NCBI GenBank assembly: GCA_026393275.1
Contig: JAPLAM010000106.1
Location: 1 to 62,595 of the forward strand
DNA length: 62,595 nucleotides
Direction: 5' to 3'
Source of the DNA: Arthrobacter sp.
Lineage (GTDB): Bacteria; Actinomycetota; Actinomycetes; Actinomycetales; Micrococcaceae
Positions 1 through 9,030 of the stretch are shown in pieces (the first letter of the stretch is position 1; each line of letters opens with the position of its first letter). The translations under genes were made by a program, and so were the position numbers. The notes beneath the pieces are model-generated. The model was not told the origin of the DNA, did no database searches, and saw only the letters and a program-made list of their open reading frames with translations.

Positions 1-63
1 CCCGGTAGTCACCTTGGTCTCTTCGCCGTCGACGAGAAGGGTGATCTGCTGGGCATCTGACAC
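1..63 (-). CDS. thrS: Threonine--tRNA ligase, N-terminal fragment
   Basis: Only the first 21 codons are in the window; the gene runs off the left edge. It starts at GTG (63-61) behind AGGAG six bases upstream. The encoded start, V-S-D-A-Q-Q-I-T-L-L-V-D-G, looks like the TGS domain that opens actinobacterial threonyl-tRNA synthetases, which charge tRNA-Thr in the cytoplasm. The identification rests on this short stretch alone. A candidate promoter upstream is TTGGTT (161-156), 18 bases, TAGCAT (137-132). Confidence 0.6.
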   Translation of the reverse strand, partial: MSDAQQITLLVDGEETKVTTG

Positions 64-177
64 GGGTGTCTCCTATTCAAAGTTAAGGCTTCGTAGCTTG
101 TGGCGTACGGGGACCACAGCCAGCCTCGTCCATGCTATCGGGTTCAGGATGGGCCAACCAACGCGGCCGGCCGGCAG

Positions 178-3100
178 TCAACCTCCCAGCCCGGTGATGG
201 CCAGGTTCCGGCCGATCCCGTCCAGCGGGCCCGGCACGGCGGGTTCCGGCGGCGCCGGCGTGCCGAGTCCGCCGGGTCCACCGGGAGCAGGAACGGGGAA
301 GGGCAGGGTCTCCGTGCGGCTGAGGTCCCAGGCCATGGAGGCGCTGATGCTGATGCCCCGCGGCCCGGTCCGCCGGGTGGTTCCCCGGATCAGCAGCAGC
401 CGGGTGCCGAACAGCAGGGGCCCGGACTGTTCCTGGGCCTCATGGAAGAAGACCGAGTCCACGCAGCCGGTACCGTCGTCGATGCTGATGAACACCACCC
501 GGCGTCCGCCGCGCATCGGCGGGGTCTGGGTGGCCACCCGCACCCCGGCCACCAGTACTTCGGTGCCGTTGCGCAGTCCCAGCAGCTTATCCGCCGTGGT
601 GACGCCCAGCCGGTCCAGCAGGGGCCGGTGGCTTTCCATCAGGTGCCCGCTGACATCCACCGCCATCAGGTCCAGTTCGGCGCGGACGGTTTCCACCAGG
701 GTGGGGGCAGGGAGGCCGCCCTTCAGGTTTTTGAGTTCGACGTCGCCCAGGGGCAGCGCCAGCTGGCCCTCGATGACCTCCACGCCTTTGCGCTGCGGCC
801 GGCCCTGCAGCTGTTGCAGGTGATGGACCAGGTCGGCCCGGTTGGCGGTTCCGCCGGCGGCACGGTGCAGCGTGTCGAAGGCGCCCAGCTGGGCCAGGCG
901 CTGGATGCTGGGCTTGCTGATCCGGGAGCGGGCCCGCAGGTCCGCGAGGGAGTCATAGGGCTGGCCGGCCACGATCCGCTTCAGCTCGGCGCCGGAGAGC
1001 CCGAAGATGCCGTTGATGCTCAGCCGGATGCCCAGCCTGCCCCGGTCCGGGCCGGTTTCCACCCGCTCCACCCGGTATTCGGCCTGGCTGCGGTTGATAT
1101 CCAGCGGCAGGATGGGGATCCCCAGCCGCCGGGCCTCGGCCACCAGCAGCCGCTTGGGGTACATGCCGGGGTCGTGTTCCCAGAGTCCGGCCAGGAAGGC
1201 TTCGGGGTGGTGGGTCTTGAGCCAGGCCGACTGGTAGGTGGGCACGGCGAAGGCGGCGCCGTGCGCCTTGCAGAAGCCGAAGCTGCCGAACGCCTTCAGG
1301 GTTCCCCAGACCTTGTCCACCACCGCGGGCGTGTAGTTCCGGGTGCGGGCCTCGCGGCGGAAGAATTCCTCCACTTTGCCTTCCAGCGCCTCGTTGCCGA
1401 GGGCCCGCCGGAATTCGTCGGCCCGGGCCAGCCCGCAGCCGGTCATCACGTCGAAGGTCTTGAGGATCTGCTCATGGAAGACGGTCACCCCGTGGGTCTC
1501 CTGGAGCACCGGCTTCAGGTCCGGGTGCGGGTAGACCTCCGGCGCGAAGCCGTGCCGGTGTTCCAGGAAGGGCCGGACCATGTCCGACTTCATCGGCCCG
1601 GGCCGGAACAGCGAGATGTCGATGATGAGGTCGTTGAATTCCCGGGGCGCCAGCTTGCCGATCAGTTCCCGCTGGCCCGGGGACTCGATCTGGAAGCAGC
1701 CCAGGGTGTGGGTGCTGCGGATCAGCTCATAGGTGGGTTCGTCGTCGAGCGGGACGGCGTTGAGGTCGATGCTGCCGTCCGCGGCGATGTACTCCGGCCC
1801 GGTGCCGTCCGGGCCCGCCGGGTGGCGGCCGGCTGCCACCACCTCGGCCTTGGACGGGTGCAGCCGGATCACCTCCCGGACCGCGAAGGCCATGGCGGAC
1901 TGCATCCGGACGCCGAGGACATCGAGTTTGAGCATGCCCATCGGGTCCATGTCGTGCTTGTCGAACTGGCTCATCGGCAGGCCCAGCCCGCTGGGCTGGA
2001 CCGGGGTGCGGTCCAGGAGCGTCGCGTCACCCAGGATGACCCCGCAGGGGTGCATCGAAATGTGGCGCGGCAGCCGGTCCAACCGTTCGGTGAGGTCCAC
2101 CAGCAGGTCCAGCTGCTGGTTTTCGCTGAAGTCGCGCTGCTCCACCCGGCCGGCGAATTCCTTCAGCTCCGGTTTCTCCACGAGGGCCTCACGGAAGTTC
2201 CGGGCCGAAAACCGCCACAGCTGCTTGGCGATCTCGTCGATGTCGCCGCCGTCCATACCCAGGGCCAGGCCGGCGTCGCGGACGGCGCCGCGGGCGCGGT
2301 ACCCGTTCTGCATGCTCATCAGCGTGACGCGTTCGGAGCCGAAGCGTTCAAAGATCTTCCGGTAGACGTTGTGCCGTTCGGCGCTTTCGACGTCGATGTC
2401 GATGTCCGGGAGGGTGGCGCGGTCACGGGACAGGAAGCGTTCGAAAATCAAGTCGTGCTGCAGCGGGTTCACCTGGCTGACATCGATCAGGAAGTTGACC
2501 AGGCTGGAGGCGCCCGAGCCGCGGGCGGCGGCCCGGACCCCCATGTCCAGGATCATCCGGGACACCTCGGCAACGGTCAGGAAGTAGGCGGCGAAGCCCA
2601 GGCTGTCGATGATCCGCAGTTCGTGATCCAGCCGGGCCCGCAGCTCCGCGGCAGGCTTCCCGGTGATGCCCGGGAAGCGCCGGGTGATGCCCGCCTCGCA
2701 GCGCTGCGTGAGCTCCACTAGCGGGTCCCCCGCAATCCCGATCACCGAGGCCTCCGGTACCACCGGCTGCTTCCATCCCATGTCCGTGACCGGATCCATC
2801 CGGCAGCGGTCCGCGAGCGCCTCGGTGTGTGCCAGCAGGCTTTTCAGGTCAGCGGCGCCGTATCCGGCGGCGTGCATGATCTCCTGGCCCAGCCGCAGCA
2901 TCTGCGCGGAGGACTTCAGCCAGCCCTGCCCGTTGGGTTGCAGCAGCGGCGCGGCGGAGAGCTCAGGCAGGGATTTGAGCGTCCGGGCGGAGTCCAGCAC
3001 GTCCGCCGTCGCGGCGCCGTCCTCGGCGCAGTACCGCACGGCGTTGCTCAGCACCGCCGGGACGGCGTGCTCCGCGGCGAGCTTGAGCATCCGCACCGCG

Positions 3101-3696
3101 TGGGCCGTGCTCAGCGGCTCGCCCGGCGGGCTGAGCTGCGAGACGACCTCGGCGGCGAGGGTTCCCGGCGGCATGGCGTCCAGCCAGCGTTTGAAGAGCG
3201 TCCGGGGGCGCAGGTAGCGCCGGCCGCCCATGGCACGGCCGACGTCGGAGTCCGGGCCGATCAGCACGGTCAGCACCGGCTTGAGGGTCTGGGGATCCAG
3301 GGCGCGGGAGGCCAGCTCCGCACGGGTCACGGCGACGGGCACCGTTCCCCCGGCCTTGCCAGAAGTGCGGGCATGGGCGTCGGAGACCAGCCGGCACAGC
3401 GCCCGGTACCCGGCGCCGTGGTTCTGCCCGTGGGCCAGGACGACGACGCGTCCCCCGAGCCGGGTGCGGGGGTCGCCGTCGTCGTCGAAGACCGCGAGGT
3501 CCACCCCCACGACCGGGTCCAGCCCTGCCGCCATGCAGGCCTTCAGGTGCTTGACGGTGCCGTAGAGCCCGTCGCGGTCCGTGCAGGCGAGCGCCGTGGC
3601 GCCGTCCGCGGCGGCGGCAGCAGCCAGCTCCTCCGGCCAGGACACCCCGTAGTGGGCGCTGAACGCGGTGGAAACGTGCAGGTGGGTGAAGCTCAT
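178..3696 (-). CDS. dnaE2: Error-prone DNA polymerase III alpha subunit DnaE2/ImuC
   Basis: 1172 aa, normal for DnaE2. The N-terminus carries a PHP domain (HLH at residues 5-7) and the polymerase palm has the DxDxD-type catalytic motif PDIDIDVES near residue 428. DnaE2 is the translesion polymerase of SOS mutagenesis, normally acting with ImuA' and ImuB. The upstream DUF6504-type gene overlaps this start by four bases, so the two are translationally coupled and probably share the LexA-like operator at 4075-4100. ImuA' and ImuB genes, often next door in related genomes, are not in the window. Confidence 0.93.
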   Translation of the reverse strand: MSFTHLHVSTAFSAHYGVSWPEELAAAAAADGATALACTDRDGLYGTVKHLKACMAAGLDPVVGVDLAVFDDDGDPRTRLGGRVVVLAHGQNHGAGYRALCRLVSDAHARTSGKAGGTVPVAVTRAELASRALDPQTLKPVLTVLIGPDSDVGRAMGGRRYLRPRTLFKRWLDAMPPGTLAAEVVSQLSPPGEPLSTAHAVRMLKLAAEHAVPAVLSNAVRYCAEDGAATADVLDSARTLKSLPELSAAPLLQPNGQGWLKSSAQMLRLGQEIMHAAGYGAADLKSLLAHTEALADRCRMDPVTDMGWKQPVVPEASVIGIAGDPLVELTQRCEAGITRRFPGITGKPAAELRARLDHELRIIDSLGFAAYFLTVAEVSRMILDMGVRAAARGSGASSLVNFLIDVSQVNPLQHDLIFERFLSRDRATLPDIDIDVESAERHNVYRKIFERFGSERVTLMSMQNGYRARGAVRDAGLALGMDGGDIDEIAKQLWRFSARNFREALVEKPELKEFAGRVEQRDFSENQQLDLLVDLTERLDRLPRHISMHPCGVILGDATLLDRTPVQPSGLGLPMSQFDKHDMDPMGMLKLDVLGVRMQSAMAFAVREVIRLHPSKAEVVAAGRHPAGPDGTGPEYIAADGSIDLNAVPLDDEPTYELIRSTHTLGCFQIESPGQRELIGKLAPREFNDLIIDISLFRPGPMKSDMVRPFLEHRHGFAPEVYPHPDLKPVLQETHGVTVFHEQILKTFDVMTGCGLARADEFRRALGNEALEGKVEEFFRREARTRNYTPAVVDKVWGTLKAFGSFGFCKAHGAAFAVPTYQSAWLKTHHPEAFLAGLWEHDPGMYPKRLLVAEARRLGIPILPLDINRSQAEYRVERVETGPDRGRLGIRLSINGIFGLSGAELKRIVAGQPYDSLADLRARSRISKPSIQRLAQLGAFDTLHRAAGGTANRADLVHHLQQLQGRPQRKGVEVIEGQLALPLGDVELKNLKGGLPAPTLVETVRAELDLMAVDVSGHLMESHRPLLDRLGVTTADKLLGLRNGTEVLVAGVRVATQTPPMRGGRRVVFISIDDGTGCVDSVFFHEAQEQSGPLLFGTRLLLIRGTTRRTGPRGISISASMAWDLSRTETLPFPVPAPGGPGGLGTPAPPEPAVPGPLDGIGRNLAITGLGG

Positions 3697-4022
3697 GCCG
3701 ACTCGGGCTTCCGGAGGGGTGGCAGGGCATCGTGGATCCGCAGCAGCCGCCAGCGTCCGCTGCCCAGGTGCCGACTCAGGTCAAGGGTGAGGGTCCGCTC
3801 CGGGTTCCCGGCATCCCGGACCTGGACGCGCCAGATTTCGTGGTCCACCAGCCCCGGGCCGCTGCCCAGCGGTGCCCGCTGTTCTTCCGCCCACCACTGG
3901 CGCCGCTCGAACCAGCGGACCGGCTCGGCGCAGAGGACGTAGTGCCGCCCGGCCCAGTCCAGGGACTCCGGCTGGCCTGCCGGGGTGCAGGCGACGTCCA
4001 CCGACTCGCTGAACATCCCCAT
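3693..4022 (-). CDS. DUF6504-type small protein linked to dnaE2
   Basis: 109 aa, no signal peptide or membrane segment, rich in Trp and Arg. It resembles the DUF6504 family, small proteins found beside Y-family polymerase and dnaE2 genes in actinobacteria; no biochemical role is established that I know of. Start ATG 4022 has GGGAGG four bases upstream. Its stop overlaps the dnaE2 start (ATGA), so it is the first gene of a two-gene operon. It may be an accessory of the mutasome, which is inference from context. Confidence 0.7.
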   Translation of the reverse strand: MGMFSESVDVACTPAGQPESLDWAGRHYVLCAEPVRWFERRQWWAEEQRAPLGSGPGLVDHEIWRVQVRDAGNPERTLTLDLSRHLGSGRWRLLRIHDALPPLRKPESA

Positions 4023-4074
4023 GGTGCCTCCCGGAGCGCTGGCCTCAAATAATTTTTGAGTGCATATTTGGGTG

Positions 4075-4100
4075 AGTATTCGAATATATCTTCGAATACT
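4075..4100 (-). promoter_or_regulatory. LexA-like SOS operator over the dnaE2 operon promoter
   Basis: Perfect inverted repeat AGTATTCGAA - 6 bases - TTCGAATACT. The core reads TCGAA-N6-TTCGA, the spacing of the actinobacterial/Bacillus LexA box (TCGAAC-N4-GTTCGA) with one mismatch per inner arm. It lies 53-78 bases upstream of the ATG at 4022. On the minus strand TTGAAG (4103-4098) and AATACT (4079-4074), 18 bases apart, could be the -35 and -10, so bound LexA would block initiation. SOS control of DnaE2 is established in mycobacteria; LexA binding here is inferred. Confidence 0.55.
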
Positions 4101-4176
4101 TCAAGTCTACGACGGGCCGGAGACAAAACCTAGATCGGGGGTGGACGGACGCAGCCTCAGGTAGCAGGATTGAGCC

Positions 4177-4563
4177 ATGAGCTCCCACAGCGCACTCCTG
4201 AAGCACGTAACCGTCGCCGCCAAGGATTCGACCTTGGTGGCGACGTTCGCTATCGACGGGAATATTCCGAGTTCCGGCGCCTATGTAGTGGGGCTGCTGG
4301 CGGCCACCCCGGACCACTCCCACCAGCGCCGGATGGAAATCGAGTTCATGAACGGCGAGGCTGTGTCCTTTTTCTGCTTCAGCCACGACGGCACGGAGGA
4401 GAACTTCGACCTCAAGGGCGTGGAGCACTCCGGCAACACCATCACCGGGACCTTTCCGATCAGCACGGTGCGGGGGCTGGTCAAAGGCCACCTGATGTCG
4501 GCGTTCAGCGACTGCGAGGGCAGGGAGTACCAGGCCAACGTGCCCGTCGAAGAGTCGCTCTAA
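4177..4563 (+). CDS. Hypothetical protein, 128 aa
   Basis: A soluble 128-residue protein without signal peptide, membrane helix or a motif I recognise. ATG 4177 follows AGGATTGAGCC, an acceptable ribosome site. It is divergent from the dnaE2 operon across about 150 bp and sits 43 bp before the VOC gene on the same strand. Alternating hydrophobic and charged residues in the middle suggest a small beta-sheet domain. Codon use and GC match the neighbours, so I take it as real, but I cannot assign a function. Confidence 0.6.
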   Translation: MSSHSALLKHVTVAAKDSTLVATFAIDGNIPSSGAYVVGLLAATPDHSHQRRMEIEFMNGEAVSFFCFSHDGTEENFDLKGVEHSGNTITGTFPISTVRGLVKGHLMSAFSDCEGREYQANVPVEESL

Positions 4564-4606
4564 CGGCCGTCCCCGAGCTGTGCAGCCGGCCGCAGGACAG
4601 GATCGC

Positions 4607-5032
4607 ATGATGCAACCACGGGTCGACTTCATCTCACTTGGGGTCCGCAGCGTCGACGCCTCGCGTCGTTTCTACGTCGAGGGCCTCGGTTGGCCGGTCC
4701 ACCGCGAGGTTCCCGGCGAGGTGGTCTTCCTGCAGGCAAACCACGGGCTCATCCTCTCGCTCTGGAACGTCGCGCAGATGCAGGCCGAGGCGGCCACCGA
4801 TGCCCCTGCCGGGGTCCCCTGTATCACCCTGAGCCACAACGTCGGCAGCGCGGAGGAGGTGGAGAGCGTCATGCGCCAGGCCGAGGCCGCGGGCGCCGTC
4901 GTCGTGGCGGCGCCGAAGACCCAACCCTGGGGCGGCTACACCGGCTACTTCTCCGACCCGGACGGTTTCCGCTGGGAGATCGCCTTCAACCCCACCTGGA
5001 CGGTCGACGCCGGCGGCGGGGTCACTGTCTAG
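4607..5032 (+). CDS. VOC (glyoxalase/bleomycin-resistance fold) family protein
   Basis: 141 aa. The opening FISLGVRSVDASRRFY and the closing GGYTGYFSDPDGFRWEI are the hallmark halves of a single vicinal-oxygen-chelate domain; the final Glu is the usual metal ligand position. Such proteins act as small metalloenzymes or ligand-binding resistance proteins; the substrate cannot be read from sequence. I start at ATG 4607, behind AGGA, rather than GTG 4580, which has no ribosome site. It converges on the SRAP gene with only 22 bases between. Confidence 0.8.
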   Translation: MMQPRVDFISLGVRSVDASRRFYVEGLGWPVHREVPGEVVFLQANHGLILSLWNVAQMQAEAATDAPAGVPCITLSHNVGSAEEVESVMRQAEAAGAVVVAAPKTQPWGGYTGYFSDPDGFRWEIAFNPTWTVDAGGGVTV

Positions 5033-5054
5033 CCGCTCCTGCGGGAGCCGCGCC

Positions 5055-5801
5055 CTAGAACAGGCTGCCGACCGGCTCGATCAGTTCCGGCGAGTCGTTC
5101 CGGACGTTTCCGACGGCGGTGCCGACGGCGTCGATCGTCCAACTCTCGGCGACGTCGTGTGCGCCGGCCCGGACCAGCCCCACCAGGGCGGCGGCATCAT
5201 CGGCCTGAGGGTCCAACCAGGTCTCCATGGTCCGGCGGTCCATCGGCAGCGGGACCCGGTCGTGCAGGGCCGTCAATTCCGCCAGCATCCCGTCCGCGTA
5301 GCCCTCCGGCGGGGAGTCGGTGGTCAGGATCGAGGTCGAGAGCAACCAGCGCTCCGGGTCGCCCTCCGCCTTCGACGGGTCCTTCCACCATTCATAGAGC
5401 CCCGCGAAGACAATCGGGCTGCCGTCCTTCGGGTGCACGTAATAGGGCTGTTTGCCGCGGCCCTCGCCCTTCCACTCGTAATAGCCGTCAGCCGGGACCG
5501 CGCAGCGGCGTGACCGGGTGGCCTTGCGGAACGCCGGCTTCTCCAACACGCTCTCGCTGCGGGCGTTGATCATCTTCGAACCGATGCCGGGGTCCTTGGC
5601 CCACGACGGCACGAGCCCCCAGCGGGCAATGTGCAGCTGCCGCACAGGGTTCCCGTCCACCAGCCGCTCCAGGAGAATCGGCACGTCCGCGGTCGGGGCG
5701 ACGTTCCAGGACGGCGGAATCACGAGCTCCTCTTCAAGTTCGGCGTCGAAGTCGGCCAGCAGGTCCCCGACGGCCCGGGCCATCACGTAGCGTCCACACA
5801 T
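5055..5801 (-). CDS. SRAP domain protein (YedK/HMCES family)
   Basis: 248 aa. SRAP proteins cross-link to abasic sites in single-stranded DNA through the amino group of Cys2, shielding the lesion. The start was set at ATG 5801 because that gives Met-Cys-Gly-Arg-Tyr, placing the catalytic Cys at position 2 after Met removal; the longer reading frame upstream would bury it. Other family signatures are visible: NVAPT, the NARSE segment, CAVPADGYYEW and HDRVPLPM with the active-site His. It stands alone and is divergent from mycoredoxin. Confidence 0.93.
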   Translation of the reverse strand: MCGRYVMARAVGDLLADFDAELEEELVIPPSWNVAPTADVPILLERLVDGNPVRQLHIARWGLVPSWAKDPGIGSKMINARSESVLEKPAFRKATRSRRCAVPADGYYEWKGEGRGKQPYYVHPKDGSPIVFAGLYEWWKDPSKAEGDPERWLLSTSILTTDSPPEGYADGMLAELTALHDRVPLPMDRRTMETWLDPQADDAAALVGLVRAGAHDVAESWTIDAVGTAVGNVRNDSPELIEPVGSLF

Positions 5802-5999
5802 GGCACCAGCATGCCACCGGCCCGGGGTCCGTGGACAGTGCCGGCGGGAAGCGCCCCCGTGGACACCGTCTGCGGGAATAGCGCCCGGCGGGTTACGGTT
5901 GTTCAAAGTGATACTCGTCTGTCACGACCGATGCCCGCGGCAAGCAGCGCCGTCCGGCAGAGGTCGAGAGGCAGCACCAACCAGCTTGAGGAGATTTCC

Positions 6000-6257
6000 G
6001 TGGACTTTACCCCCGATTCCGGCACCATCACGATGTTTTCGACCACCTGGTGCGGCTACTGCAACCGGCTCAAGAAGCAGCTGGATGCACAGGGCATCGG
6101 GTACCAGGAGATCAACATCGAGGAAGTCGAAGGCACCGCCGAACTCGTGGAGCAGCTCAACGGTGGCAACCGTACGGTCCCCACCGTGCTCTTCCCCGAC
6201 GGCACCGCGGCCACCAACCCCTCCGCGGCCGAGGTGAAGAGCCGCCTCGCGGCCTAA
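6000..6257 (+). CDS. mrx1: Mycoredoxin (glutaredoxin-like)
   Basis: 85 aa, thioredoxin fold, active-site CGYC at residues 18-21 (WCGYC) and the cis-Pro segment TVPTVLF. The CGYC pair and size fit mycoredoxin-1, which uses mycothiol to reduce mixed disulfides on proteins in actinobacteria. GTG 6000 is chosen because GAGGAG lies seven to twelve bases upstream; the longer in-frame extension upstream is out of character. The next genes downstream are also mycothiol-linked (6413-8142), which supports the assignment. Confidence 0.85.
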   Translation: MDFTPDSGTITMFSTTWCGYCNRLKKQLDAQGIGYQEINIEEVEGTAELVEQLNGGNRTVPTVLFPDGTAATNPSAAEVKSRLAA

Positions 6258-6412
6258 GACCACCCGCCCAGGGCCACCCGCCTCAGGCCACAGGACTAGA
6301 GTTTTATCAAGGACACACCACCACACCAGCTACGGCGCGGACTCCCGGATCACCCAGGACCCGCGCCGTGCCGCTTCCTGCCACGGACGCGGTGATGAAA
6401 GGAGCCCACCCC

Positions 6413-7498
6413 ATGGTCCATAAAGTCAAAGGCGCCGTCGTCCGGTCCAAGAACGCCCCCGTCACCCTGGAGACCATCCTGGTGCCGGAGCCCGGACCCG
6501 GCGAGGCCCTGGTGGACATCCTCACCTGCGGCGTCTGCCATACCGACCTGCACTACAAGCAGGGCGCCATCAACGATGAGTTCCCGTTCCTGCTCGGCCA
6601 CGAGGCCACCGGAGTGGTCAGCGCCGTCGGCCCCGACGTCACCGAGGTGGCCCCCGGCGACCGGGTGGTGCTGAACTGGCGTGCCGTCTGCGGCGAGTGC
6701 CGGGCCTGCCGCCGCGGCGAACCGCAGTACTGCTTCAACACCCACAACGCCACGCAAAAGATGACTCTGGAGGACGGCACCGAACTCTCCGCGGCGCTGG
6801 GCATTGGCGCCTTCGCCGAGAAGACCCTCGTCGCCGCCGGACAGTGCACCAAAGTGGACCCCGACGCCGACCCTGCCGCGATTGGTCTGCTCGGCTGCGG
6901 CGTCATGGCCGGCCTCGGTGCCGCCATCAACACCGGCAACGTGAAGCGCGGCGATTCGGTCGCCGTGATCGGCTGCGGCGGAGTGGGCGTGGCCGCAGTG
7001 GCCGGTGCCGCGCTCGCCGGTGCCACCACCGTGATCGCCGTGGATATCGACGCCAAGAAGCTCGAGCGGGCCAAGGAACTCGGCGCCACCCACACAGTGG
7101 ATTCCTCCGCCGTCGACCCGGTGGAGGCGATCCGCGAACTCACCGGCGGCTTCGGCGCCGACGTCGTGATCGACGCCGTCGGACGTCCCGAGACCTATAG
7201 GCAGGCGTTCTACGCCCGCGACCTCGCCGGCACCGTGGTGCTGGTCGGTGTCCCGAGCCCGGACATGACCCTGGAGCTGCCGTTGCTGGATGTGTTCGGC
7301 CGGGGAGGTTCGCTGAAGTCCTCCTGGTACGGCGACTGCCTGCCGTCCCGCGACTTCCCGATGCTGATCGATCTCTACCGGCAGGGCCGGCTGGACCTGG
7401 ACGCCTTTGTGACCGAACGCATCACGATCAATGACATCGAGGCAGCCTTCGAGAAGATGCACTCCGGTGCCGTACTCCGCTCGGTGGTCGAGCTGTGA
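6413..7498 (+). CDS. mscR: S-(hydroxymethyl)mycothiol dehydrogenase / S-nitrosomycothiol reductase
   Basis: 361 aa, zinc-dependent class III alcohol dehydrogenase type. Visible are the catalytic zinc ligands (CGVCHTD, GHEATG), the structural zinc Cys cluster ([15 protein letters not shown]) and the nucleotide fold [10 protein letters not shown]. The family oxidises the mycothiol-formaldehyde adduct to S-formylmycothiol with NAD, and also reduces S-nitrosomycothiol. Start ATG 6413 follows AAAGGAG; the upstream ATG at 6395 overlaps that ribosome site and is not used. The stop overlaps the next start by four bases. Confidence 0.92.
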   Translation: MVHKVKGAVVRSKNAPVTLETILVPEPGPGEALVDILTCGVCHTDLHYKQGAINDEFPFLLGHEATGVVSAVGPDVTEVAPGDRVVLNWRAVCGECRACRRGEPQYCFNTHNATQKMTLEDGTELSAALGIGAFAEKTLVAAGQCTKVDPDADPAAIGLLGCGVMAGLGAAINTGNVKRGDSVAVIGCGGVGVAAVAGAALAGATTVIAVDIDAKKLERAKELGATHTVDSSAVDPVEAIRELTGGFGADVVIDAVGRPETYRQAFYARDLAGTVVLVGVPSPDMTLELPLLDVFGRGGSLKSSWYGDCLPSRDFPMLIDLYRQGRLDLDAFVTERITINDIEAAFEKMHSGAVLRSVVEL

Positions 7499-8142
7499 GC
7501 GGCGGCCCCGGCACCGGCGTGCGAATCGAGCAGCTGGTCACCTCGGGCACGTTTTCGCTCGACGGCGGCACCTGGGACGTGGACAACAACGTCTGGATCG
7601 TCGGCAATGACGTGGAATGCCTGGTGATCGATCCGGCCCACGACGCCGCCGCCATCGCGGCCGCCGTCGCCGGCCGGACGGTCAAGGCCATCCTGCTCAC
7701 CCACGGTCACGACGACCACATCGCGGCGGTGGGCGAGTTCCGCAGCCTGGTCAATGCCCCGGTCTACCTCCACCGCGACGACTGGATGCTGTGGGACCGG
7801 GTCTTCCCCGGCGCCGCGCCGGACCACGGCATCGACGACGGCGACACCTTCGACGTCGCCGGTGCCCGGCTGGTGGCGCTGCACACGCCGGGCCACTCCC
7901 CCGGGTCGGTGGGCTTCCACCTGGCCGGCGAGGGCACCGTCTTCACCGGCGACACGCTGTTCCAAGGCGGCCCGGGCGCCACCGGCCGGTCCTTCAGCGA
8001 CTTCCCCACCATCATCGAGTCCATCAAGACCCGGCTGCTCACGCTTCCGGCGGACACGGTGGTGCGCACCGGGCACGGTGATTCGACGACGATCGGCGAC
8101 GAAGCGCCGCAGCTTGCGGAATGGATCGCCCGGGGCCACTGA
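7495..8142 (+). CDS. MBL-fold hydrolase, likely S-formylmycothiol hydrolase
   Basis: 215 aa metallo-beta-lactamase fold protein of glyoxalase II type. The metal motif THGHDDH is at about residues 69-75, with TPGHSPGS and FTGDTLF further on and a final GHGD. It starts at GTG 7495 inside the stop of the dehydrogenase (GTGA overlap). The same gene pair occurs in mycobacteria, where the partner is thought to hydrolyse S-formylmycothiol to formate and free mycothiol. Substrate assignment rests on that context. Confidence 0.82.
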   Translation: MSGGPGTGVRIEQLVTSGTFSLDGGTWDVDNNVWIVGNDVECLVIDPAHDAAAIAAAVAGRTVKAILLTHGHDDHIAAVGEFRSLVNAPVYLHRDDWMLWDRVFPGAAPDHGIDDGDTFDVAGARLVALHTPGHSPGSVGFHLAGEGTVFTGDTLFQGGPGATGRSFSDFPTIIESIKTRLLTLPADTVVRTGHGDSTTIGDEAPQLAEWIARGH

Positions 8143-8176
8143 CCCAATGACCGTTCAGCCGTTGATCCGGCTTTTT

Positions 8177-8212
8177 GGCTGGCCCCGTCCGGAGTTGCGG
8201 ACGGGGCCAGCC
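8177..8212. terminator. Bidirectional hairpin terminator
   Basis: A perfect 15-bp stem, GGCTGGCCCCGTCCG and its complement, closes a six-base loop (8192-8197). It lies between the convergent MBL hydrolase and AAA ATPase genes. There is no clean T-run after the stem on the plus strand. Confidence 0.7.
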
Positions 8213-8222
8213 TCAGTTTGGG

Positions 8223-8945
8223 CTAGATGTGCTTCAGGTATCTCTCCGGCGCTTGGAGGAAGGAACGCCAGTTGGCCACCAGATCCAGCTCTTCCCAGGC
8301 CCGGGGCCGCAACCCCCACGGACCCACCTCCAGGATCTGCGCATTCGGAAGGGCCGCTAGCACCGGCGAATGGGTGGACATGATGACTTGGGACTTCCCC
8401 GCGGCCAGCAGATCCTTCAGGACGGCCAGCAGGCTTAGGCATCCCATGAAGGACAGGGCGGACTCAGGTTCGTCAAGGACCCACAAGCCGGGACCCTGAA
8501 AGCGGTCAGCGGCCAGCTCCAGGAACGCTTCCCCATGGGACATGTCATGGAATGGAACGTCCCGGCCCGACGTGCTCGGATTCTGCTCGAGATACGTGAA
8601 GAAGCCGTGCATGGATTCCGCCCGCAGGAAATATCCCCGCCGGGTGGCGCCGGCGTTCCGAATTAGTTGCAGATGGCCGGCCAAGGCGGATTCCGTCCGC
8701 CGAGTTGAGTGCCGCGCGCCAGTGGAACCGCCCTCGGGCGACAACCCGTAGGCCAGCGCGACGGCTTCCACGAGAGTGGATTTTCCCGACCCATTTTCGC
8801 CCACCAGAACGGTGGCCGGCGTCAGGTCGAGCCCACCGTCCAGGACCTGGGCGACCGGGGGCAAGGTGGCGGGCCACCGACGGCGGTCGAGAATGTTGCC
8901 GGGGTCCTCGGCGATGCGTCGGATCGGAAAGTCCTTCAGGGGCAT
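8223..8945 (-). CDS. AAA/ABC-type ATPase (SMC/OLD-like), small
   Basis: 240 aa. Walker A GENGSGKST at residues 49-57, a signature-like MSHGEAFLE at 135-143, and Walker B LWVLDEPES at about 154-161 are all present, followed by a switch His (STHSP). It is a compact single-domain ATPase of the RecF/OLD-related class, with no membrane segment or attached nuclease. It stands alone and the target is unknown; similar stand-alone ATPases are often annotated simply as AAA family ATPase. Confidence 0.82.
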   Translation of the reverse strand: MPLKDFPIRRIAEDPGNILDRRRWPATLPPVAQVLDGGLDLTPATVLVGENGSGKSTLVEAVALAYGLSPEGGSTGARHSTRRTESALAGHLQLIRNAGATRRGYFLRAESMHGFFTYLEQNPSTSGRDVPFHDMSHGEAFLELAADRFQGPGLWVLDEPESALSFMGCLSLLAVLKDLLAAGKSQVIMSTHSPVLAALPNAQILEVGPWGLRPRAWEELDLVANWRSFLQAPERYLKHI

Positions 8946-9030
8946 GCGGCCATTCTTGCAGGCACCGCGCGAACCACTTCCGATCGGTTCGAACTGCCAA
9001 CGTCCGGCCGCGGGGTACTAGGGTGGGCCC

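Noticed and set aside
100..2721. 873-aa plus-strand open frame
   Set aside because: Lies antisense to dnaE2; composition is the Gly/Gln/His/Arg-rich pattern of a high-GC shadow frame and it has no motifs.
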